A stretch of 64,000 nt of DNA from positions 372,001 through 436,000 of the forward strand of contig WFMF01000010.1 in assembly GCA_011033025.1 (NCBI GenBank), written 5' to 3'. The notes beneath the pieces are model-generated. The model worked only from the letters and a program-made list of their open reading frames with translations, was not told where the DNA came from and did not search any database. The translations under genes were made by a program, and so were the position numbers. Positions 1-11,000 of this stretch are shown one piece after another; the first letter of the stretch is position 1, and every line of letters starts with the position of its first letter. This stretch comes from Beroe forskalii (Eukaryota > Ctenophora > Nuda > Beroida > Beroidae).

Positions 1-55
1 CCTACAGCTACATCCTGTCATCCTACCCGCCTTCAAATAAATACATTCGTTACAG

Positions 56-2909
56 GACAAACCGAAGTTTCCTGTTTTGTCGTCAGAGGAGCGGGCCTAT
101 CGAACAAGTCTTGATGCTGTCACCAACATCATCACGTGCAGGATGAAACAACGCGGACCCACCTCTTTGGATCCGAGTTAGTCCTGCCTACGGGGTCCTT
201 TCCGAAACAGTCTGAAGTCAAAAAACAGACTTAGATCAAAATATTCCCGTCCTAATTTGTAATTTACTTTTTATTTAATTAGGTTTTCTGACTTCACTTC
301 CACTTCGTAATGGATCCCCAGGTCCATATTACACTCTGTGTCCTGAAAGCATTATTTATCCTAACATGAACTTATAAACCAACAGTAAACACTGGTTCAT
401 TCTGGCACCACTCTAGCTGTAAATCAGTTCACCTTGAAATCAGTTCATGCTGCTACCAGTTCACCTTGAAATCAGTTCATGCTGCTACCAGTTCACCTTG
501 AAATCAGTTCATACTGCTACCAGTTCACCTTGAAATCAGTTCATGCTACCAGTTCACCTTGAAATCAGTTCATACTGCTACCAGTTCACCTTGAAATCAG
601 TTCATACTGCTACCAGTTCACCTTGAAATCAGTTCATGCTGCTACCAGTTCACCTTGAAATCAGTTCATGCTGCTACCAGTTCACCTTGAAATCAGTTCA
701 TGCTGCTACCAGTTCACCTTGAAATCAGTTCATGCTGCTACCAGTTCACCTTGAAATCAGTTCATACTGCTACCAGTTCACCTTGAAATCAGTTCATACT
801 GCTACCAGTTCACCTTGAAATCAGTTCATGCTGCTACCAGTTCACCTTGAAATCAGTTCATGCTGCTACCAGTTCACCCGGTGACATCGGTTCGTCCAGT
901 CACCTGTACATCCTGACACCAGTTTAAACTACCTTACCAAATAAATTGTCATGGAACAATAATTCTGGGGATCGAAATCACCATTTTATCTTGACATCAT
1001 GTCAGCCTGTCGGAGATAGGCCGACCTGGTTTCACGACAGGCTGTCGCCAAAGTTTTCACATTCCCTTTCAGGTCTCAGCGCTAGAATGTCGCAGTTGGA
1101 AGTAACTCCTAGCTTTTACATTCCCTTTCAGGTCTCAGCGCTAGAATGTCGCAGTTGGAAGTAAATCCTAGCTTTCACATTCCCTTTCAGGTCTCAGCGC
1201 TAGAATGTCGCAGCTTGGGGTAACACCTAGCTTTCACATTCCCTTTCAGGTCTCAGCGCTAGAATGTCGCAGTTGAGAGTAACTGTAGCTTTTACATTCC
1301 CTTTCAGGTCTCAGTGCTAGAATGTCGCAGTTGGAAGTAACTCCTAGCTTTTACAGTCCCTTTCAGGTCTCAGTGCTAGAATGTCGCAGTTGGAAGTAAC
1401 TCCTAGCTTTTACATTCCCTTTCAGGTCTCAGCGCCCGAATGTCGCAGTTGGAAGTAACTGTAGCTTTTACATTTCCTTTCAGGTCTCAGCGCAAGAATG
1501 TCGCAGTTGGGGGTGACACCTAGCTTTTACAGTCCCTTTCAGGTCTCAGCGCTAGAATGTCGCAGTTGGAAGTAACTCCTAGCTTTTACATTCCCTTTCA
1601 GGTCTCAGCGCAAGAATGTCGCAGTTGGAAGTAACTCCTAGCTTTTACATTCCCTTTCAGGTCTAAGCGCTAGAATGTCGCAGTTGAGAGTAACTGTAGC
1701 TTTTACATTCCCTTTCAGGTCTCAGCGCTAGAATGTCGCAGTTGGAAGTAACTGTAACTAGTAACTTTTACAGGTCTCAGCGCAAGAATGTCGCAGTTGG
1801 GGGTGACAGAAGGCTACCAAGGCTCGGGAGCAGCTGCTTTCCAACAGCAACAGCAAAAGATTCCCATGTACCAGGTACATTTTAATTCTAAATTAATAAT
1901 TGATTAATTGATTGATTTTAATTCTAATTGATTTTAATTCTAATTGATTTTAATTCTAATTGATTTTAATTCTAATTGATTTCATTATTTAATTATGATT
2001 TAATCCTAATTGATTTTATCTGGCACTACATGTAAACTATAATACTCATAAAACTATAAAGCTCATGAAACGTTTTCCCTTGTGGACACCACTGTGTGCG
2101 CAGTGTGCACAACGTGCGCAGTGTGCACAACGTGCGCACAGTATACACAACGTGTGCACGGTGTGCGCAGTGTGCACAACGTGCGCACAGTATACACAAC
2201 GTGTGCACGGTGTGCGCAGTGTGCACAACGTGCGCAGTGTGGACATCGTGCGCAGTGTGCACGGTGTGCGCAGTGTGCACTGTAAGCGCATTGTACACAA
2301 CATGCGCAGTGTACACAACGTGCACAGTATGGATTGTTGTATGGATTATTGCATTTAGATTTTATTTTCTGTTTCAAAGCTCTTGTGCAAAGTACTCCGC
2401 CGAGGGTGCTCTACTGTATTTTTACCCTGAATTTCCCTACTTTCATATCCCGCAGGGTAACTATAGCTATACCCTGATTTCTCTACTTTCATATTCCGCA
2501 GGGTAACTATAACTATACCCTGATTTCCCTACTTTCATATTCCGCAGGGTAACTATAACTATACCCTGATTTTCCTACTTTCATATTCCGCAGGGTAACT
2601 ATAACTATACCCTGATTTCCCTACTTTCATATTCCACAGGGTAACTATAACTATACCCTGATTTCCCTACTTTCATATTCCGCAGGGTAACTATAACTAT
2701 ACCCTGATTTCCTACTTTCATATTCCGCAGGGTAACTATAACTATACCCTGATTTCCCTACTTTCATATTCCGCAGGGTAACTATAACTATACCCTGATT
2801 TCCCTACTTTCATATTCCGCAGGGTAACTATAACGGGAACTATGAGATTGCGCAGAACACCAACCTGTACAATGTGGAATTAGGCGAGATTCTTGGCATA
2901 GGTTGGTGA
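56..2909 (+). CDS. C-terminal three exons of an unrecognised Gln-rich protein
   Basis: Three exons join in frame: 56-176 (acceptor TTACAG, donor GTTAGT, ends phase 1), 1774-1874 (two leading bases, ends phase 0) and 2823-2909 (stop TGA at 2907). The first opens DKPKFPVLSSEERAYR and is charged and probably helical. The second holds an Ala/Gln run (GAAAFQQQQQ). The third is Asn/Tyr-rich (GNYNGNYEIAQN) and ends ILGIGW. The phases fit only in this combination, which is the main support. The 5' part lies outside the window. I do not recognise the family. Both introns are filled with minisatellites, and the acceptors of the second and third exons are the last units of arrays. It could in principle be the 3' end of a gene unrelated to the downstream YTHDC2-like gene, which starts about 2.9 kb later on the same strand. 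Confidence 0.6.
420..880 (+). repeat. 32-bp minisatellite in intron
   Basis: About 14 near-identical copies of a unit beginning ACCAGTTCACCTTGAAATC, varying mainly as CATGCTGCT versus CATACTGCT. One copy lacks three bases. It lies in the first intron of the Gln-rich gene. I see no exon copy inside this unit. Confidence 0.9.
1055..1773 (+). repeat. 59-bp minisatellite made of a splice acceptor plus exon start
   Basis: About 13 units. Each contains the pyrimidine-rich intron tail CATTCCCTTTCAG followed by GTCTCAGCGC and AATGTCGCAGTTGG, which are the acceptor and first codons of the real exon at 1774. Only the last copy continues into the open frame of the exon. Confidence 0.85.
1912..1990 (+). 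repeat. 16-bp AT-rich tandem repeat
   Basis: About five copies of TTTTAATTCTAATTGA in the second intron of the Gln-rich gene. Confidence 0.8.
2088..2330 (+). repeat. Alternating purine-pyrimidine repeat (TGTGCGCA type)
   Basis: Degenerate repeats of GTGCGCAGTGTGCACAACGT and close variants over about 240 bp. Most of the tract is a strict purine/pyrimidine alternation rich in CG, TG and CA steps. Long open frames on both strands here follow from the repeat and are not genes. Confidence 0.85.
2420..2822 (+). repeat. 46-bp minisatellite made of a splice acceptor plus exon start
   Basis: About nine units of CTACTTTCATATTCCGCAG followed by GGTAACTATAAC and TATACCCTGATTT. The acceptor and the GGTAACTATAAC codons are those of the final exon at 2823, whose own copy is the last unit. 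Confidence 0.88.
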
Positions 2910-3195
2910 ATGGTGGAGGAATGTTGTTGTCATGGTTACGTATAATACTGTTACCATGGTTCTAGGTTATTTTGTCAGTTTCCACGTTTTGTCGTTTTTA
3001 ATGGGGTTTCAAAGGTTTTGAACGTCTCATACCCGGCCAAGTACGGTCCATAATTGGGCTTAATTGGGCAAGAAAAAATACCCATTTCATCCAATTATGT
3101 CTAAAGTTACCCTGTTTTTGGGAATTGGACAAAATTTCGTTGCCCAAAATCGACTTGCCCCCTCTCCAAGAAACGGATGAAGTGTATTTTACAGG

Positions 3196-3201
3196 AATAA
3201 A
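3196..3201 (+). promoter_or_regulatory. Candidate polyadenylation signal AATAAA
   Basis: AATAAA about 290 bp after the TGA of the Gln-rich gene. A position match only; no transcript evidence. Confidence 0.3.
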
Positions 3202-3879
3202 ACTCGTTTCTGAATGCTTCAAAAATGAAAAAAATCAAAGATAATAATATGATATCTATTAAAATTGGATTATAAACGAATTTCTATTAATTATCGCAAA
3301 AGAAATGAATCTTGAAAAGTCAAAATTGGTCGATGGATCCTTAATTATGACCGTGCAGAGTGCACGACCGCATTTTTATCGTGTTTACTGTTCTATAGAA
3401 TCAGCCGCCTTCCCCATATACCTTAGTACACCAGCAGCTTAGTGCTATTGTGTCGACCACTACACACGCACAATTTTTCCGTCAATCCAGAAGGACATCT
3501 GACAATAAACACGGCAAGTTATTTTTGCATTCATCGCTCTTTTTCTATCCTCACATTTGACAACGACTACCGTTTCTTCTTCGTCATGGAGACTGCCTTT
3601 TTCCCACTGTCCATCTACGGCGTCCTGTGGTACATCTTTTTGGTGTTGGCAACGACTCTTTACGCAGCTCAATTGTTTAAGACTGGGACACCCCGTCTTA
3701 TTTTCGGATGACGAACTGTGGGATAATCAATCAAACTATAATCAAACTAAAATTTCAATCAAACTTAAATTTTATTGTTATCGACACAATCAATCTATAT
3801 GCAATATATATCCCTTACATCACTACATAGAGCTTAGTTATATATTAATATATCTATGTATGTTTGAATTAGGAGGCCT

Positions 3880-5236
3880 GGTACCTTAGGAGGTGTATTT
3901 ATGTGGAGTATAATTTTGGTGTTTACAAATTTGGTAGGGTGCAATTTGGGGATCTTTCTCAAGAAATTTCTCTATTCAAGAAATTTACTCATCATACCTG
4001 ATCATGATAAGGACAGACCAGATACACATAGACAACAGGAAGGAAGCTTGTGTCTTGCCAACCATATCTTGGGAATTTATTATCTACAAATTCACGGAAT
4101 CTGGCATAGCAACAATAGAAACATGTGCCACAAGGGCCCGTATGCAATGTAAGTCATTCACAAGCTAGCGACTCACAAGCTAGTGAGCTGTGCGGGACTT
4201 ACATGGTATACGGGCCAAGATAATTTAAGAATCTAGGAATATTATGCGAGATCCAACAATCTTGTTCAGATCAGAGAAGGGGCTTCGGCCGATTACCATT
4301 AAAAATAGTGCTCTGCAAGCGGAGAAGGGCTTGGGAGCCATAAAATATTCAGTATTCTTTTTTGTATAATTTTCACCTCAGAGGTGACAACGAAACTAAG
4401 ACCTGTAATCATCTGGTCCTGTACGCACCAGCTTTGGTCACACGATACTCCGTCGCGTTTTGCCTCGAAGGCCTACCGACAAGTGCGCACATAAGAATCT
4501 ATTTCTTACGGTCTAACAGGGTGGCCTGTCAATGATTTGAGCTGAGTGAGCACTTCAGATGCTGAAAACGACAACTGCGCACATTGTAGCACAGCCAAGT
4601 CAGAATCTAATCGAAACTACAACAAACGAGAAGTGAGCCCAATTCACAGAATAGCTTAGACTGAAACCAGGCGTTGAGGATCATAATTCAAGCTTTCGAG
4701 TATCACAAGAGCATGGTTCGCAGTACACAATATGGAGACTGGAGACTCAACAAAAACATAAATCCTCTTTATGAAACACTGGCAAAGTTCCATTGAGATA
4801 AGAGTTTGAGATAAGAGTTTAGCGCAGGAAAGAATCACTGAATCAGTAGTCATGGGAACGGACACAGAGTGATCACGGGGTACTGAATCTGAACCTCTAT
4901 TGGTCATATTCAGTTAGAGACGGCACCTCGTGAACCACGTCCCGGACTGAAAGCTTCACTCAGAGACTCAAAATTCCTGTACCAAATTAGCACCTCATAT
5001 CATGTTATCGTTCAATGATCATATTTTAGCGTGAATGAATTAGAAATATCTGGAGAAAATAGAGGGTCGCTATAGTCCCACCTTAGGAGGTGTATTTATG
5101 TGGAGTAAAATTTTGATGTTTACAAATTTGGTAGGTTGTAATTTGGGGATCTTTCTGTCATGGTGGGTAAAAATATGGGGATTTTTCCGAAAAATCCCCA
5201 AATTAAAACCTTTATAAATACACTTCCTAAGGTACC
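3880..5236. mobile_element. Putative terminal-inverted-repeat element, non-autonomous
   Basis: The left tip GGTACCTTAGGAGGTGTATTTAT at 3880 matches the reverse complement of the right tip ending at 5236 with one mismatch in 23 bases. No transposase frame is visible inside. The left-end sequence (AGGTGTATTTATGTGGAG and on) occurs again near 5081, so the interval may be two nested or tandem copies of a short element. The inner 1 kb shows no gene that I can support. Confidence 0.5.
5081..5236. mobile_element. Short MITE-like inverted repeat
   Basis: CCTTAGGAGGTGTATTTAT at the left mirrors ATAAATACACTTCCTAAGG at the right across about 155 bp. The inside is also partly self-complementary (ATGGGGATTTTTCCGAAAAATCCCC). 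Confidence 0.5.
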
Positions 5237-5763
5237 TTTCTGTCATGGTGGATTGGTAAAAACAACTTGGAAACCCTTTTGTCCCACAAGAAAATCCCCA
5301 AATTTAAAAATTGTAATGATAGTTCTAAAAATAACTAAAGGTACCTGATTAAAGCCATCCGATGATCAATTGGACCATCGATATGATGAATCCTGCGATT
5401 GGTAGGAACTAACAACTTGTGAAACCCTTTTTATTGTCAGGACCACAAGTGAAAGGGGTACAACAATCGGAAAACCCACGCCTATTTATATTGTTATTAT
5501 AAATTTTTAGGAACTTATATGAAACCTAATTGGCCTTTATTGAACCGGCAAAAACGACTTTGAGATTTTTGTCCAAAGGGCCGGTTAAAGTGGGGCCGGT
5601 CAAATTGGGGGCCACTTGATTTAGGTTAAATGAAACTCTAATGTTTCGGCCTATTTAGTGTTAAATTCACGGGAACGTCATTATATAATGCATGACACGT
5701 CATATTGTGATACATCACGTGATACGTCACGTGATATTTCAAGTCACGTGACCTGCTTCCCAG

Positions 5764-8065
5764 GAGAACAGACAGATATCCAGGACAGCAGCATGGAAGT
5801 GTGGCTGCACGAGAACATGGACGGAGCGATGGAGGCGTGTATAGAGAAGTTCAGCGAGACATCCTTCACCCACATGATGGGGTATGATGTTTTTCATGTT
5901 TACATTTAGAACTTTCTATACTTTATGTTAACTTTATGTATGGTAAATTGAGCGATCCGTATTGGCCCATGTCACGCCATTATCACGCCCCTATCATGCC
6001 AGTATCGCGTATTTGGTCATGATGGGGTAATGGGCATGTAATGACGACGGCGTATTAGTTTACCCACAGGCCTAGTTGACATTGGCCAATCAGCGTAAGA
6101 GTTGACTGCAAACTCAGTCGCTGATTAGTCGATGTCTTGTCGTCTGTCGATTTCAGGATCTTATGGGTAAACTAATAATATGCCGTCGAGTTAGTTTTGG
6201 AATTCGGTCATTTGGCGTATGACTGGTTTGTGTCAGGGGAGAGACGAGAGAGAAATCAAAAATTAAGCGTAAGGCCAATTTTCCAGTTTGGCCAAATGAC
6301 ATAGATGTTTAAACTTTATACTGCTATTTATTGAGAAATCACTCCATTTGCAGGTATGTTCTGCTTTTCACTGAGAAATCTCTCCAATTGCAGGTATATT
6401 GTGAGTGAAGCTGTGGGCGTGGATTACCAACATACCGCCACCTTTATGACAGCCCTCATGGTAAGAGAATTGAAGCCTCACCAACAAAGCTCACCAATTA
6501 AAAACTGTACATTTTGTTCCGTCTCCGTTAGTCTTTTTTGGCATTAAGGACTCAGGAAGGATGGTTGATTGATTCCTACTTTATTACCGGAGACAGAGAT
6601 TTGCAATCAGTCACCCTTAGCTCAGTGGCGCTGGCCGGGATTCGAACTCAGGATCTTTCGATCCTGTGCCCAAATCGATACCACTACACCACTGACCCAT
6701 TGACTGATTTCTTCATTGTCGTAGAGTTGCAATCAGTCCTCTTCTCTTTCTGTGTTTAACTAGTCAGTAGTAAATTTAAAACTAATTAGGTATCATTAAA
6801 GCGCTTTATCGTTATTAATCTCATCACATTAATCAATCTCAAATTACTAAATTATTATAGCATTGAGAGAAGACGACAGTTAGCCTGTAACAAGTTTAGG
6901 TCGCCACTGCACAATCTAAAGTTTGTCAACCTCAATTAATAGCCTTTTGCTTGTCATGCATAATATATCTTCAAATTGGAAGAAAAGCGTTCACTCAGCA
7001 TCTTCCTCAGATTGCAGCAAGTAAAGGCTCACTGGAGTCTGTTGAGAAACTCCTTAATCTGGGGGCTGACCCTAACGTTTCTGATCTGAGGGGACACTCA
7101 ACCTACAAACACGCCGAACCACACCCCAGTGTGAGTACCGACCATAGCACCACATTCAAGCAAATATCACTTACCACGCCCATCACTTACCACACTCATC
7201 ACTTACAACGCTCATCACTTACCACACTCATCACTTACCACACTCATCACTTACCACGCTCATCACTTACCACTCTCATCACTTATCATGCTCATCGCTC
7301 ACCACACTCATCGCTCACCACACTCATCACTTACCACAATCATCACTTACCACACTCATCACTTACCACGCTCATCACTTACAACGCTCATCACTTACCA
7401 CTCTCATCACTTACCACGCTCATCACTTACCACACTCATCACTTACCACACTCATCGCTCACCACACTCATCACTTACAACGCTCATCACTTACCACACT
7501 CATCACTTATCACTCTCATCACTTACCACGCTCATCACTTACCACTCTCATCACTTACCACACTCATCACTTATCACACTCATCACTTACCACACTCATC
7601 ACTTACCACGCTCATCAAACTTCACTTGCACTCTCATCACTTATCATGCTCATCGCTCACTTACCACACTCATCACTTACCACACTCATCACTTACCACT
7701 CTCATCACTTACCACGCTCGTCACTTACCAAACTCATCACTTACCACACTCATCACTTACCACACTCATCACTTGCCACTCTTATCACTTACCACGCTCA
7801 TTACTTACCAATCGCATCACTTACCGCACTATTCACATACAACACTCATCACTTACTACACTCATCACTTACCACACTCATCACTTACCACGCTCATCAC
7901 TTACCACACTCATCACTTACCACGCTCATCACTTACCACGCTCAGGTGACGAAGTTGCTGAAGGAGTTCAATACCAACTTCATCACTAAAAAGTTTGACA
8001 ATACGACAGAAACGCAGCTGATTTCCAACAAGGAGGAGAGGGGTATCCTCGAAACGTATTACAAG
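5764..8065 (+). CDS. YTHDC2: YTHDC2-like exons: region before and within the ankyrin insert
   Basis: Exons 5764-5881, 6394-6460, 7011-7130 and 7946-8065 join at phases 2, 0, 0 and 0. They read [13 protein letters not shown], then [16 protein letters not shown] and [20 protein letters not shown], which is an ankyrin repeat ([21 protein letters not shown]), then [12 protein letters not shown]. The order and spacing match the ankyrin insert that separates the two RecA domains of YTHDC2. The exon at 7946 uses an acceptor that is the last unit of a 16-bp intronic array. Confidence 0.85.
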
Positions 8066-11000
8066 GTGATTAATACTAATTTTAAAAATCGTTTAAATTA
8101 GTTAAAAATTAGTTAATCAAAAATTAGTTAAAAATTCGTATAAATTAGTTAAAATATTCGTGGTCATATGAATTGCCAGCTTTTCTTTGGACCCGAAAAA
8201 CGATTGGCACTCACTATAAAATTGGGCTCACTATGAAATGGGAATCTTGGTAAGCTAATACGCCGTCTATATATTTGTAGCTTACCTTGGCTGATTAATG
8301 TATTTACTAATCTATTCCCAACAGAGGTTCTTGAACCAATTTTGTTGTACTAAATAAAACCCTTTTTTCCGGGCCGAATTTGAAAACATTTTACTCACCC
8401 AGATTTCTCCAAATGTGATCTATTTCATTACGAGTTTTAGGTATGGAACTCTGTCCACGTTCGTGACTTTTTCTCGTTGTAATACTCTTTGTGTCAACAT
8501 TTTAATCAGCAACATTAAATATTAATTATATATTTTCATTTCGGACCATAGACCAGTAATCTCAAGTCATGAAGTATAATCCGTCGTTCGTATCAAGGAT
8601 CGAATGTGGAAGTTGATAAGTTTGCTCCAATGAAGCAATAATGCTCGGCCATCATGGCTTGATTGCCAGAAAGTAGAAATCTACACTATTCTAAACTCAA
8701 GGAAAATGCGCCACCTTTTCAGATCGTCGACAGTACGAAGGCAGATCTGGATCTTATTTTCTACCTGATTTCTCTGATTCTGGAGTGCCAGCAGCCGGAT
8801 GGTTCGGTACTGGTGTTCCTCCCATCCTACGACGACATTATCAGACTCAGGTATAGAAGAAACTTTACAAGTTTACTACACTATTCTATAAATAAAATTT
8901 GAAAAAGTCAGATTTGGCGTTCAAAAATGAGCAGTTGATTCATTCACAAAGCAGATTCATTCACAAAGCAGATTCTGTGTGTCAATTAGAAAGCGTGTTC
9001 ATGCAGATGCACGATACGCTGACTAAATAACTTTCCTAAACTCGTCTTGACACCTTGCGTTGAATATTATTTTTTGAGTTTTTACTTCTATTCCAACAGC
9101 CGTACGGCCATTGACAGGAATCGAAGGACTCAAGTGTTATCAAGCCACTAAGCCAGTGACGGTTAAGGAAGTGTAATCACTCGCACGAGAATTCGCTGCA
9201 ATGGACAGCTCCTTATTTTACCCTCCCGCACAGTTTCCTATACCGTGTCAGGTGCATAGGCTTGAGATACCTAGGTATCTTTCACCATTAGCTGAGTGGG
9301 AATGGCAAGGAATCGAACCCGGAATCTTTCGATCACGAGCCAGACTTGAAACCATTACACCAACTGCTTTCTTTGTCAGGTCGATGCTGATGCATGACCA
9401 GAACATGCTACATAAGATACACATCTTCATGCTCCACTCCTCAATGCAGCCGTTCGAACAGAGGAAGGTTTTCAGGAAGTCTCCTTATGGCATCCGAAAG
9501 GTGATCCTGTCAACCTCCAGATGTCTATCTCACTGTCGTTAAACTTCAAATGTGTGGAAGATTATAGTCCGAGTTTCTAGCTCAATTATTGCTGAAAATC
9601 TAATTTTAGGTCGGTACTCAAATAATAGGCTTGGATGCATTTTTGGGAGGGCAAACCATTTGTTTACATTCTAAAAATAGCTCAAATATCTGGCAAGATT
9701 CCAAATGCCCATATTATCAGGTGATTCCTGTCAACCAGTATTGCTGAGACAGCGCTGACAGTTGATGATGTTATGTTTGTAATCGACTCAGGGAGGATTG
9801 AGGAAAGAATATATGATCCTAAAGCAGATTTGAAATCAGGTCTTTAGATATTATGGAAGAATTTTTTGATATATAACTCCAAGATTACTATAATTCTACT
9901 CTGCTTTGGAACATTTTTGATTATTTTTGGTGGTAATTTTGTGGTAATTTTTAATTCCTTTTCGTGTTTTAAACCTTTCGATAATTATTTCAATTTCCAA
10001 ATTTTCAGAATCCAGCTGATCCATTCCATGTAAATGCATGATTAAAACTGGATATGCACGTACAGACTCTTGTCTCAGATTTGAACAAGTTTGTCACGAA
10101 GTGGATTTCCAAGAAAAGTGCCAACTACAGGCGGAGTCGTGCTGGAAGAGTCAACCCAGGAGTTTGCTATCATTTGTTCAGCAACGAAAGGTTCAAGACT
10201 TAGGGTGTAGCTCGTTAATGATTCTAACCTAATTTTAAAGGTACTCTGTAGTGGGTTTTACTTAGCAGGGGTCGAAATAAGTAAAAATAATAAGTTAGAT
10301 ACCATGAATTTTGACGACATGCCAAGTGACCTAAGTTGTTTCACAGTTTCGAAAACCACTCGTTTGTAGCAGTTCCGCAACAAAACTTATCCAAATATAT
10401 AGCAGTTGTAGTATAATGTAACTAAATAACTCTACAGGTTCAAGACGTTGGAGGAGGTGTCTTCCCCCGAGTTATTCCGTGTATCTCTCTCCGAGATTGC
10501 TCTCAACACCAAGGTTATTGAGTAGTAGTAACCATGGTTACTGATATGTACTGAGTAGTAGTAACCAAGGTTACTGATATTAAATTTACTGCTATTATCT
10601 GGGTAGATTTCAATATTCCTCTGATTCCCGCCCTGTTGAGAAGATTTCCATATAGTCTTGTTTCACGCGAACTTGTTTCATGGAACTCAGGATTAGTTTT
10701 CATGACAGTATTTTAAATGATCGACATCATTAAATGATCAGTTCTGAAATTCACTAATTAAACTAACGTAAAACCACCATATCAAGGTGTTGGCACCTCA
10801 CAACATGCCTGTAGCCGAGTTCCTCAGTAAAAGCATTGAGCCGCCTGACATGCCTGCCCTCAAGAAGGTTTGTGGTCTTCTTCTTCTTTTGAATTTGCCT
10901 TAATGGCAACTCGCCCAGAACATCTTAATTAAAACGCACATTATTAGGCAACACCAAATTAAGCATTTTTCATAGCTATTTAGCTTATTATTTATCATAT

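Noticed and set aside
3020-3200. Possible first exons of the YTHDC2-like gene
   Set aside because: No Walker A, DEAH or R3H-like sequence could be read in any frame between 2910 and 5763.
3442-3711. 89-codon frame with a hydrophobic stretch (LSIYGVLWYIFLVLATTLYA)
   Set aside because: One possible membrane segment but no supporting exon structure or similarity; could be an undetected small gene, evidence too thin.
6605-6700. tRNA gene on the - strand
   Set aside because: A and B boxes are present but the arms do not fold properly and a SINE tail follows; the same holds at 9280-9366 and 61160-61247.
7140-8101. His/Leu/Thr-rich frames up to 332 codons
   Set aside because: Arise from the 16-bp intronic array; the real exons are 7011-7130 and 7946-8065.
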